Source: Undaria pinnatifida
Taxonomy: Eukaryota; Sar; Phaeophyceae; Laminariales; Alariaceae
Length of the DNA stretch: 64,000 nt
Direction: 5' to 3'
NCBI GenBank assembly: GCA_012845835.1
Contig: JABAKD010000027.1
Span: forward strand, 13,748,487-13,812,486
Part shown: in pieces, positions 50,400 to 58,725 of the stretch
Layout of the letters: the number at the start of each line of letters is the position of its first letter
Position numbering within the stretch: position 1 is the first letter of the stretch
Program-made: the position numbers and the translations under genes
Notes under the pieces: generated by a model
Databases searched by the model: none
Seen by the model: the letters and a program-made list of their open reading frames with translations, nothing else
Told to the model about the DNA's origin: nothing

Positions 50400-50580
50400 A
50401 TTATTGGCCGGCGATTTCCGACGATTTTGAGGGACGAATTACTTGGGATTAGTATAGGGCGGCGTTTTAGGGCTCAAAAAAGAGGCTGAGGCGCCCCCCC
50501 CACCCCCCCCCCCCCCCGTCCTTGAGAAAAACAGTTTTTTTTTTCCCAAAAGCACTATTTATGCCTCTATCATTGCACAT
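50400..50580 (+). mobile_element. Family A right-half remnant with eroded family P
   Basis: ATTTCCGACGATTTTGAG is family A. GGGACGAATTACTTGGGATT, AGTATAGGG and AGGGCTC (50426-50475) are reverse-oriented family P. GTCCTTGAGAAAAAC and GCCTCTATCATTGCAC restore family A. The family P copy has lost its TTAACGCC end. Confidence 0.5.
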
Positions 50581-50623
50581 GCCTTCGATTTTGTTTGTCA
50601 GCCGATGAGCCCCACCGTTGGGC

Positions 50624-50932
50624 ATGAAGGTCTTTCGCCCAAAACCTGTGCCTGGTACGAAGTATCGTATCGTAGAGGACACCAAGCGTCTCTTTCGCCT
50701 AGTGTACTCTCGAGAGCGCGAGTGTGGATCTCTGATTAAACCTTGTCCAAATACGGACCGAAATCAAACTATTTTTTGTATGACGGTGCACGCACACAAA
50801 GGAAAACAAAACAAGCACTTTTTGATCGATCATTGTGCAGATCTACCCCTTGGTGCAAAAGACCTAATGATCTATACTGGTCAACTGGCGTGTTTTGCTC
50901 ATTGCCTCTCTGGTATGTACTTCGAAGCGTAA
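50624..50932 (+). CDS. Candidate ORF, 102 codons, unknown small basic protein
   Basis: ATG at 50624, TAA at 50930. The product is compact and of even composition, with no low-complexity run: an N-terminal basic segment (MKVFRPKPVPGTKYRIVED), then FRLVYSRERECGSLIKPCPN, a Lys/His-rich middle, and a hydrophobic Cys/His end (TGQLACFAHCLSGMYFEA). There are six Cys and five His, with no canonical zinc-finger spacing. The start lies 45 bp downstream of a family A right end. No homologue is known to me. It could be a single-exon gene, a gene fragment, or a chance frame. Confidence 0.3.
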   Translation: MKVFRPKPVPGTKYRIVEDTKRLFRLVYSRERECGSLIKPCPNTDRNQTIFCMTVHAHKGKQNKHFLIDHCADLPLGAKDLMIYTGQLACFAHCLSGMYFEA

Positions 50933-51596
50933 CCGCATATAATCTAGTCGTCATAGATGGCAGACGAAATCGCCGCGCGCGTGTATTCTATTTTCCGCTT
51001 TTTTTAGATGATTGCACGATGGATCGATATACCCTATATATACTGCACGACTTCCTGGAGTGTTTCTGTTCATGTTGGCGCATACAATACGGCGTACCAG
51101 GTATTATATACTCCGGAGTATTATAAAAACCAGGTATATAGTCTATGCAACAAGTGAAATAATGAAAAAAACTTTTATTCCTCGTTTCACTGCTTGTGCC
51201 CGGCCCATGGCGATCGCGCTCGCAACCCCGCCCGTCTTGATGCGGGAGCCAGACCCCCCCGGCCCCGGGCTGAACCCAAGAGCCACAATTTGGCAAGGGC
51301 GCGTACCACGAAACCAAGAGGGGTGAACAGAAAACAGGGACGATCGTGGATCGGGGGAGACACGCGCTATATACAGAGTACACCTGCACCGTTTTCGTAA
51401 TTCCGGAGGCGTTCTGAAGTAGTGCTACCTCGCTAGCTGGCTACTGCACGGGGATGCATACTATACCGAAAACACACACAGCAAAAACACACCCAGCAAG
51501 AACAAAAGGCAGGGATTTTTGACGGATAGGGCGGGTCGCTTCTCACGGTTCGGGTCGGCTCAGGACGCGTGCTATGATATATACGATGTATAGAAA
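50933..51596. other. Unassigned stretch
   Basis: No gene recognised; overlapping frames around 51000-51400 on both strands are uninformative. ATACTCCGGAGTAT palindrome near 51109 and a TACCAGGTA 9-mer at 51095. Confidence 0.3.
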
Positions 51597-51633
51597 GAGA
51601 GAGATGAAAGATAGAGGGAGATATATATATAAG

Positions 51634-51792
51634 CTACACTGTAGTTGTAAGGGGAGTCGCCGACCTATATCCTTAATGAGGACACACAACTCGTAATGCG
51701 CGCGATCGGAGTATCACACACAGCTTGCAAAGATGAGTTTCGACGAAATCTTCGATCTCACAGCTGGAGTGTATTTTCATTTTTTATAATAT
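51634..51792 (+). repeat. MSFD element, terminal part
   Basis: AGCTACACTGTAGTTGTAAG, GGGGAGTCGCCGACC, TTAATGAGGACACACAACTC, GCGCGATCGGAGTATCACAC and ACAGCTTGCAAAGATGAGT. Confidence 0.65.
51733..51789 (+). CDS. Micropeptide MSFDEIFDLTAGVYFHFL (consensus form)
   Basis: 18 codons then TAA. This copy is closest to the consensus of all copies. Translation is unproven. Confidence 0.2.
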   Translation: MSFDEIFDLTAGVYFHFL

Positions 51793-51985
51793 ATATAGAT
51801 ATATAGCGAGAGAGAGTAAAGAGATATATATAGAGAGAAAGATATATATATTATATAGAAAGAGGGAGATGAAAGATAGAGGGAGATATAGATAGATAGA
51901 TATATAGCGAGAGAGAGAGTAAAGAGATATATGTATATAGAGAAAGAAAGATATATATATAGAAAGAGGGAGAGAGAGACGAGGT

Positions 51986-52237
51986 AGCACATTTTTTGGG
52001 CTAAAATAGTCCAACGAAATACGGGGTTTCCTCAAAACCAAAATCGTCGGTGAAGACTTATGTGATGAACATTATTTTGTTTTTGGTCAGAAAAAAAAAG
52101 GAGATCCAGAGCCTCCTAGTGGGCCATGTGTTTTTGTTTTGTTTTCTAACATGTATTTTTGGGTTTTTTGTTGTTCATCGGGTCACACTTTATTGATAAG
52201 TTTACTCAAAATCAGGGCTCTTGTGTCGGGTATAGCC
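51986..52237. other. Short unassigned gap
   Basis: CAAAATCGTCGGTGAAG at 52040 is a family A fragment; nothing else recognised. Confidence 0.3.
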
Positions 52238-52622
52238 ACGTGCTACTACGATGGAGCAATTAAGGTATACCTTTTTTACGATAGAGCTATTAAGGTACAC
52301 CTTTTTAACGATAGAGCTATACCTTTTTTTGGCTGAAATGTCTTCTGAAATGACGGGGGATCTATCTCTCCTTAAACCAAAATCGTCGGATAATACAGCC
52401 CATTTTTTTGGGGGGGGGAGGGTGGGCATGATATTCTCGTCGTGTACCGAGGGGCCTATAGATGGGATTTTTCATCCGGTATGTCCGACATAGCCGGGTT
52501 TTTTTTCTTCCCGTCCAAACCAGTTTTTTGGGTGAAGAAGGACGTGTCTATCGTGCCTTAACCCCCTCCACCGAAAAAAAACAGAAAAAATGTGGCGCAC
52601 CTCTGTCGTGTAGCACGAGAGT
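52238..52622 (-). mobile_element. Family A element with triplicated end
   Basis: CTACGATGGAGCAATTAAGG, ACGATAGAGCTATTAAGG and ACGATAGAGCTATACC are three successive versions of the end. Then come TTCTGAAATGACGGGGGATC, AAATCGTCGGATAATAC, GTACCGAGGGGCCTATAG, TTTTTCATCCGGTATGTCC, and right end GGCGCACCTCTGTCGTG. Confidence 0.65.
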
Positions 52623-53569
52623 CTATATCAGAGCTCCTCAATTGCACGCCTCTACCTCGGGCGTAATCGACAAGCTGTATGCCCGACGTAGGGTGGCTCA
52701 CGGGGAGATTGCTCTCGGTACCCGACGAGGGACCATCAGGCGGAGGAGAAGATAATAGGAAGATAGAATATATATATGTATATTGAAGTACCGGAGTCCC
52801 GGAGGCCACTCTGAACATGCACACCGGAAGAAAACAAGATAGTAGACTGAGTAAACAGCAGTAGCACAGATACACTGCGCCAAAGGGGGCTCAACTCGAA
52901 CATATCGAAGATTGGGACCGCCAATCGTATCATCAATAGTTCTACTCTACCATCTCCCGTAGATCCTATGCAGTCACACACACATCATACATCAGACTTG
53001 TGCGCAGGCATAAACCAACAACATAAACCAACAGGGCGGCCCGTGTCTCAGCGACTCCGGACCCCGGGCCCATGACCTTCGAAAAATCCTTGGACTCGAG
53101 CTCGACCGGGGTGACGTTTTTCAACACCTCTTCTTCCCGCCACGGTAAACTCCGACACGGTCTTTCACGGACCCGGGATTTTTTTTTTGATAAACAAAAC
53201 TTCTTGGAGGCCCGACCCGTGGATCTCATCAGTAAAGAAAAAAAAGCAGGTTTTATGACACCGGTGGAAAAAAGCCGTTTTGGGAGACGCATGGGGGGGG
53301 GTAGGCCTTACGGGGCGGGCGACTCTCTTGCCGCTGAAAAGAGCAGGCCGGCCCTGTCGCCAAAGCACCCCCACCCCTGACCACTACTGGTAGTGACAGC
53401 ACCTGTTCATCCGGGCGGGTGCGAAAAAAAAAAAATGTCTGAACGCCCTGTCTGTGTCTGATTGGTTGAGGACTGCCTTTCGACCGGCCGATTATTTTTT
53501 GGCAAAAAACGCCGTACGAAAGACGCGGCGGCGCCGCGGGACCACCCTTGCCAACCTCGAGCCCCCTCA
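52623..53569. other. Mostly unassigned, one weak ORF at 53072
   Basis: No repeat family is clearly visible. Some words (ATGACACCGGTGGAAAAAAG at 53257) recall family A but do not extend. Confidence 0.3.
53072..53380 (+). CDS. Weak candidate ORF, 102 codons
   Basis: ATG at 53072, stop at 53378-53380. The product is Ser/Lys/Arg/Phe-rich with short homopolymer-encoded runs (FFF, KEKK). Family A-like words within the reading frame lower its credibility. No domain recognised. Confidence 0.12.
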   Translation: MTFEKSLDSSSTGVTFFNTSSSRHGKLRHGLSRTRDFFFDKQNFLEARPVDLISKEKKAGFMTPVEKSRFGRRMGGGRPYGAGDSLAAEKSRPALSPKHPHP

Positions 53570-53645
53570 AGGGTCAGGGCCAGGGTGAGGGTGAGGGTTA
53601 GGGTGGGGGCTCGGGTTCGGGTTAGGGTCAAGGGTTAGGTTTCGG
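53570..53645 (+). repeat. Interstitial telomere-like TTAGGG tract
   Basis: GGTGAGGGTGAGGGTTAGGG, GGGTTCGGGTTAGGGTC and AGGGTTAGG are degenerate TTAGGG units on the plus strand, opposite in orientation to the tract at 15.5 kb. Confidence 0.6.
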
Positions 53646-54049
53646 GGTGGGTCTGGGCCGACGTGCAAGGCAGAAATCGACGGATGAGGTGTGCGGCACT
53701 CCTTTTTTTTCCACACCGATAACGCAAAAATAGGGGTTGCTCACGGTAGCAACCGATAAATAGTAGCAGTGTTGAACACGCAGGACACCCCCCCCCCCCC
53801 CCATCCCTCGGGCGAATTTTTAGCGGTGACTGACTTTTCCTCGGCAGCAGGGGAGAGTGCAAAAAACGCCTACATATATGGCGGCGGCGCATCTATCCAT
53901 GGGAAACAATCTCAACGAGAGACGAGCGTGTTCCCCGAGGCAAAGATGAATGACGCCTGCCCCACGGCAGTAAGAGGTGCTTGTGCGTGCGCGAGCACTT
54001 TTATGGCTCGATCAACGATAACATGTAATTGTATTAATAAAAAATGACG
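53646..54049. other. Unassigned stretch
   Basis: No gene recognised; poly-C at 53789-53802. Confidence 0.3.
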
Positions 54050-54532
54050 CGCGCTACGATAGAGGGTGTGTGCACCGTTTTTTTTCTTCTGTGTTCTGAG
54101 GTTTTTCCTCCATTTTTGGGAGGTTAGGACCTCTCTCCGCCCCTCCCCCCCCCAAATAAAAATAAAAAAATGTTTTTTTGAGTGAAAAAAAATATAAAAA
54201 AGTGCTGATAGAGCACTGGACGTACTCGTATCGGGAATGAAAAAACATCCCATCTAGATAATGGGCCCCTCGGGTACACGACGAGACAATATTTGATCAT
54301 GTTGTGTTGCAAAAATAAAATGAAAAAAAAAAGAAGCGTTTAACGACGATTTAGATAATTAGCCCCTCGGGTACACGACGAGAGAATATTTGATCATGTT
54401 GTGTGTTGCAAAAATAAAATAAATTTAAAAAGAAGCGTTTTACGACGATTTTGGATTACGGAGTCATTCAGAAAGCATTTTAGCCAAAAAAAAAAAGTAT
54501 ACCTTATTAATACCTCTATCGTGTACAGCACG
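54050..54532 (+). mobile_element. Family A element with internal ~98-bp tandem duplication
   Basis: Left GCGCGCTACGATAGAGGGTG, CTGAGGTTTTTCCTCC, GGACCTCTCTCC. The segment CCCCTCGGGTACACGACGAG, ATATTTGATCATGTTGTG, AAGAAGCGTTT, ACGACGATTT occurs twice (from 54266 and 54364). Then GAGTCATTCAGAAAGC and right end TACCTCTATCGTGTACAGC. The duplicated block is the same interior segment that makes up the 107-bp satellite at 9.5-11 kb. Confidence 0.7.
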
Positions 54533-54589
54533 TACGTGTCGTCGTCGCGATTTCCTCAATTTCGCGCAACCTCTCCCTAACCCCACCGA

Positions 54590-54850
54590 GTGTGCATACT
54601 CGTACAAATTCGTTGGGACTTTTCCTCGTGCACAAATTGACTTTTTTTGCGGAAGGCGCGATAGAGCGTGAGTTAGCAAGAACACTCGATGAAAAATCGA
54701 CGAGCAGTGGGATTGCTGAACCCCTGATGTGCGATAAAAATTGAAGGCTAAGAACCGGGGGGGAGAAGGGACGACACGTATGACCACCACGGCTTGTCCA
54801 GAAGAGCTGGAAAATAGAAGTGTGAGAGAAAAAAAAAAAAAAAAAAATCA
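54590..54850 (+). mobile_element. SINE-1, copy 4 (5' truncated)
   Basis: GTGTGCATACTCGTACAAAT, GCGGAAGGCGCGATAGAGCG, CACTCGATGAAAAATCGACG, AGCAGTGGGATTGCTGAACC, CAGAAGAGCTGGAAAATAG and poly-A at 54829-54847. The tRNA-like head is missing. Confidence 0.7.
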
Positions 54851-55154
54851 TCGAAAAATAATGTCAATTTCTTTTCTTTCGCGATGTGTACATGAATATA
54901 TGCATGACGCGTGCTACGATATAAGTAACAATATTAATAGCACTTATTGGCGAGTACATTTTCTGAATGACGAGAGACTTCTTCAACGCGTGTTCAACTG
55001 GATTTTTTTTTTTTTTTGGGTTGGGGGGGGGACACTTTTTCTTGAATTTGGTATAGGGAAGGGAAATCTGGGGGCTTAAAGAGCGTTTTAAAAACAGAAG
55101 TTGTGATTTGGAAAAGGTCACTCTTGTTTTTTAGCGAAAAACTGATTGTTTTTT
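54851..55154. other. Unassigned stretch
   Basis: GCGTGCTACGATATAAGTAA at 54909 is a family A-like end without a clear body. Poly-T/G at 55002-55030. Confidence 0.35.
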
Positions 55155-55275
55155 GTTGTGGCAATTGAGGTAAATCGACACGCACACTACGCGTGTGTAA
55201 AAACACGTGGGAGTGTGGTGAGCTTAAGCTTTTTATTTTTCGCCATCCGCCGGAGGATAATACAAGAAAAAAAAA
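55155..55275 (+). repeat. Repeat R6, copy 2
   Basis: AAATCGACACGCACACTACG, GTGTGGTGAGCTTAAGC, CATCCGCCGGAGGATAA and A-run, matching 49085-49195. Confidence 0.6.
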
Positions 55276-55322
55276 AAACAAGCTACTATGGTGAATCCTC
55301 TCTGCTGGGAGCCTAAGAAGGC

Positions 55323-55625
55323 GTGATATGGTATTACCTCAGGCACGGCTTTGCTCATCTCAATGTTAAGATACGGCCTCGAAAGGCCTGTAACTATCAG
55401 AATTTGATACCATTGAGATGGGTTTCATATGATAAGGTTGGCGTTTTATATTCGGGAAAGTTAGGAAATAGATCGGAGGCACGTGCCTCCGATCTCAGAA
55501 GCCGTCCGGGGCGCTGGTGGAATCGAATAAAGCAACGTCTCTACGAAGAAAAAGAAAGTGAGTACTCTCCGAGGACCTGCTCAATAGGCAGACCTGCAGG
55601 GGGCACCCTGTGTCCCCACCTATAA
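55323..55625 (+). other. Open frame of 100 codons without ATG, possible exon fragment
   Basis: The translation is not low-complexity and reads like protein (WYYLRHGFAHLNVKIRPRKA, LRWVSYDKVGVLYSGKLGN, RPGRWWNRIKQRLYEEKE). It has no ATG, opens with GTG and has no clear splice sites, so it could be a captured exon or chance. It is preceded directly by R6 and contains a perfect 26-bp palindrome. Confidence 0.2.
55470..55495. other. Perfect 26-bp palindrome
   Basis: The 13-bp arm AGATCGGAGGCAC is followed directly by its reverse complement GTGCCTCCGATCT, with no spacer. It could extrude as a cruciform, or be a binding site for a dimeric protein. Confidence 0.7.
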
Positions 55626-55994
55626 CCTTACATTGAGGTTGCACGTTTAGGTTTATCTCAAAACCGTTTTTCGGCCCCGCGTGGGTTATTCGTTAACGAG
55701 GTGAGGAGTCGTATAGTATTGGAAAAAATAAATGCATTTCGATAAAACCTCACAACTCACAACCAACACCAGCACTAACAACAACAACAACAGCTTACGT
55801 TCAAACAATATTTATTAGCCAAAACCGATACAAGCAGGGGTGGCATGGTACCACATCAGTATGTTCTCCGCAGTGAGGCGGTGTGGTGTGCTAGCAATAT
55901 GACCGTTTCATTGGGGGCAATGATCTTGTTCATTCCAGGTTGTATGCAGCAGCCCCCAGAAAAACACAGGGCACCTCTACCGGACTAGGCCAGT
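55626..55994. other. Unassigned stretch
   Basis: (AAC)n at 55781-55792; no gene recognised. GCAGTGAGGCGGTGTGGTGTG at 55870 resembles GTGAGGCGGTGGTGTGCG at 15949, each followed by GCAATATGACCG, so a small shared repeat exists. Confidence 0.3.
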
Positions 55995-56645
55995 GCCACG
56001 ATAGCGGTATACCTTTTTTTGGCCAATGGTACGGTAGGGGGGGGGGGGGGGGGTAGTACCCCCTTCTGGGCACTTTCATTTTTTGGTGGCTCGGTGTCAC
56101 TCGCGCGCGAGTGAATCCCCCCCATCCCCCCCCCCCCCCCTGTTTCTTTCGTGCTGTTTAACATTCTCGACATTTCATTTATACGAAAAACGGGGATCTC
56201 GCTCGTAGCTACGCTGCAACAACAACAAAAAATCGCCGCGAACGTGTGTTGTTTTCGTCGGTGAAGAGAGCACAGAGTCGCTCGCGCGACTGGCTCGAAT
56301 CCCTTAGCGAAAAACTGGGGGTACCTGCAGACCTCCCTGCCGTACGTAGCCTTGATCACTTTTTTTGTTTTTGGCCATTTTTTTTTTTTGGTCGAATGAC
56401 GGGGCTTCTTAACCTAAAATTGTCGAAACAAATAGGCCATCTTCCCCCCCCCACCCCCCCCCATGCTTCTCGTTCTATGTGTACCTATATGCCGTGGGGA
56501 TTTTTGCATCCACGGTGTGTAGCATTGTTTCTTTTTTTCCGAATCGGTTTTTGGGCTAAGAAAGACATGTGTGTGCGTCTTGACCTCTTGAAATGAGAGG
56601 AACCCCAGAAAAAGACGTGGTGCACCTCGCTATCGTAGCGCGTGT
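55995..56645 (-). mobile_element. Family A element with family G inserted
   Basis: Left end CACGATAGCGGTATACC, T-run and TTTGGCCAATG. Family G fills about 56029-56352. Family A resumes with TTTTTGGCCATT, GTCGAATGACGGGGCTTC, AAAATTGTCGAAAC, GTGTACCTATATGCCG and right end TGGTGCACCTCGCTATCGTA. A GGCCAAT/GGCCATT pair on either side of family G could be a remnant target duplication. Confidence 0.55.
56029..56352 (+). mobile_element. Family G MITE-like element, copy 1, nested in family A
   Basis: Left TACGGTAGGGGGG, right TGCCGTACGTAGC. Shared interior with 63530-63800: CCCTTCTGGGCACTTTC, GGTGGCTCGGTG, CACTCGCGCGCGAGTGA, GAGCACAGAGTCGCTCGCGC, AAAACTGGGGGTACC. Confidence 0.5.
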
Positions 56646-56759
56646 TCGGTTTGACTCAAAAGTAGTGTGGCTTGGGTGCGGTGTGTAGAGCTCTTGTACA
56701 TATAGAGATCCTCAAAAGCCACCCACCACCCTCAGAAAAGGCAATAAACAAACGAAGAA
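56646..56759. other. Short unassigned gap
   Basis: No feature recognised. Confidence 0.3.
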
Positions 56760-57050
56760 CAAGGGACACCGTTTTTTTTCTGAAAGCGGGGCTCTAGTAT
56801 ATCTCGCCCCTTCCCTTTCCCCCCCCTCAAAAAAAAATTAAAAAAAAAATGTTCTAAAGAGTAAACTGAAGAAGTGCTCAACCATGGCGGCTATAGAGAG
56901 AAGTTGTAAGAAAAAAGCTACGCTCATTTTTCGTATGAACCAAGTTTTGAAAAAATTCCGACGATTTAGGCTGTAAGGAGCTCCGTCGTTCATAAACGAA
57001 AAAAACTTGGAACTGCATTATTATGCTTCTTCTATCGTAACACGCGTCCC
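56760..57050 (+). mobile_element. Diverged family A element
   Basis: CACCG plus T-run, TCTGAAAGCGGGGCTC, TTCCGACGATTTAGGCTGTA, AGGAGCTCCGTCGTTCATAA, right end CTTCTATCGTAACACGCGTC. The left TIR is lost. Confidence 0.5.
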
Positions 57051-57299
57051 TCGAGCAGCGACCCTCAGAACGCGAAAATAAAAGGTTCATTTCAACGATA
57101 TAGGAAGGGTTCCCGCCTGGGGCGCGGAGCTCTCGGGATGGACGTGTCCTGATTTGCTCCTCTGCGCGGAGAGCCCAGAGCACACGCCAGGCGTTACACC
57201 TATACGTTCGCACGTTTCGACAAAAAAACGCACGTTGCGCCGTTCGTTTGCAACAATATTTCTTGCGGTTTGTGGAGAGTACAAAAGAAAAAGACGCTT
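57051..57299. other. Unassigned gap
   Basis: No gene recognised. A minus-strand frame (57303-56878) crosses the family A copy. Confidence 0.3.
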
Positions 57300-57770
57300 C
57301 CACCTTGTGAGAAAAGTCTCTGTGTATACTGGAAACCCCTTTTTTCTTGACGATTTACCCGCGGACGGGGATGACGTTTCTCCCTCGTGGGAAAAGCCTC
57401 TGTGTATACTGGAAACCCCATCTTTTTAACGATTTACCCACGAACGGGGATGACGTTTCATCCCCCCCTGTGTGAAACGACTTTAGAGGTTTGCGGTTGT
57501 GGCTGCCGATCGCGGGCGCCGTTCTCCCTTTTGTCTAGATTCGTGCGAACGAGCGGGGATGATAGTGTTCCATCCCCTGTACTAACGTCTTTCAAAATTT
57601 TCGGGTTGCCGTGGGTTCGCAGTCGTCGCCGTTCGCCCCTTTTCGATCAATTTTCGTGCGAAAGGACGGGGGTCAATAGCATTACGTACCCGTCGTTTTG
57701 AATTAACACGGCTCTAAAGATTTTCGGCTGCGCCCCGGCGTCCGCGAGCGGGCGCCATTCGCATTTTCCT
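57300..57770 (+). repeat. Degenerate tandem repeats, two unit types
   Basis: An ~80-bp unit (CTCTGTGTATACTGGAAACC, ACGATTTACCC, ACGGGGATGACGTTTC) occurs at 57318 and 57398. Then come three diverged ~110-bp units with a word like ATTTTCGGGTTGCCG, CGCCGTTC and TTCGTGCGAAAGGACGGGG at about 57490, 57600 and 57715. ACGGGGATGA joins the two types, suggesting one origin. Confidence 0.5.
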
Positions 57771-58074
57771 TTGGCCGCAATATGTACACCTGCCTGCCGA
57801 TAACTGTCACGTCTGTGTATGTCCGGAGATTTACTATCTGCAGTCTGCAGTGAACAGGGCTACAGAGCTTCCCAAGTTCCACTTATTGGGGAATTTCCGA
57901 TGGAGCGGATTTTTTCGTGGGAGCAAGACATCGCGCGAAGAACTGGCCTGCCTGGCTGGCTGGCTGGCTGGAGCTGGCTCATCTTGACGTTTCACCTGCG
58001 TCACAAGGGACAAAAACAACTTGGGATTTTTAAGTACAGCCATGGTTTTCCTGGTTTCCTTGTAGTGCCGATGT
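57771..58074. other. Unassigned, with (GGCT)n at 57951-57970
   Basis: CTGGCTGGCTGGCTGGCTGG tetranucleotide run. No gene recognised. Confidence 0.35.
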
Positions 58075-58240
58075 GTTTTAGCCAACAATACCGGCATTAT
58101 ACCGGACATCGGCACTATTGGGTTGGGGCTAGCAACGATATGGCAATACTATAGCGGCTTCTAGTCATGCCAAGCGATTTCACAGGCACTGTAGCGGAAA
58201 TATGCACTATTCAAACCGCACTATGGGGGGACCCCCAATT
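58075..58240. repeat. Small inverted-repeat elements with CACTATAG-type ends
   Basis: CCGATGTGTTTTAGCC, CGGACATCGGCACTATTG, ATACTATAGCGGC, GATTTCACAGGCACTGTAGC and CGCACTATGGGGGGACC share words with 30640-30830, including GATTTCACAGGCACT verbatim. Confidence 0.45.
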
Positions 58241-58396
58241 TAAGGCAAGAAGTGCGCTTGCGTTTCGGGGCCAAGCTACTTGGAGTTTGAACAAGGTACA
58301 ACTGCACTCATGCTTCGGTGGCACGCTCCAGCTCGAGAGCGTATCCTTGAGATGGCGCGTGTCACTGTCGTATAGCACTACACATTATCTTACGTA
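58241..58396. other. Short unassigned gap
   Basis: No feature recognised. Confidence 0.3.
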
Positions 58397-58525
58397 GGGG
58401 AAGTGGGGGGGAGGGAGAGGAGGGCAGGGGGGGAGAGGAGGGGAGGCGGGTGGAGGGGGGGGGGAGGGGGGGGGGGGGGAGGGGGGGGGGGGAAGGGAGG
58501 GAGGGGGAAGGGGGGGGAGGGGGTA
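58397..58525 (+). repeat. ~128-bp polypurine G-rich tract
   Basis: Almost pure G with scattered A, with many GGGG runs. G-quadruplex or triplex potential on the plus strand. Not associated with an MSFD terminus, unlike most other G/C tracts here. Confidence 0.85.
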
Positions 58526-58549
58526 AAGGGGTGTACTCATTTTGTGCAT

Positions 58550-58725
58550 GGCCGTAGTCGTATGGCCATAGACCTATTATGCCGGGACAGAGCACGTCGG
58601 GTTTTCACCAACCAGGCAGACATTGCCTGCACCAAGCGCGAAGCGCCGTGAGGTGTTCGGCGAGTCGCATGAAGGGTGAACTGCATCCTTCCAAGAACCG
58701 CTCGTGAGACGGACTCCGGCACCTT
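58550..58725 (+). repeat. Repeat R3, copy 2
   Basis: CATGGCCGTAGTCGTATGGC, GCCGGGACAGAGCACGTCGG, CACCAACCAGGCAGACATTG, GCGCGAAGCGCCGTGAGG and TCCTTCCAAGAACCGCTCG. Confidence 0.65.

Larger units (their letters stand above)
51597..51985 (+). repeat. GA/TA-rich microsatellite interrupted by an MSFD element
   Basis: AGAGAGATGAAAGATAGAGG occurs on both sides of the MSFD piece (51597-51632 and ~51862-51900), and (AG)n/(TA)n mixes fill the rest. The interruption suggests insertion into the microsatellite, or expansion from its edge. Confidence 0.7.

Noticed and set aside
58403-58651. Glycine-rich ORF
   Set aside because: Arises from the G-rich polypurine tract.
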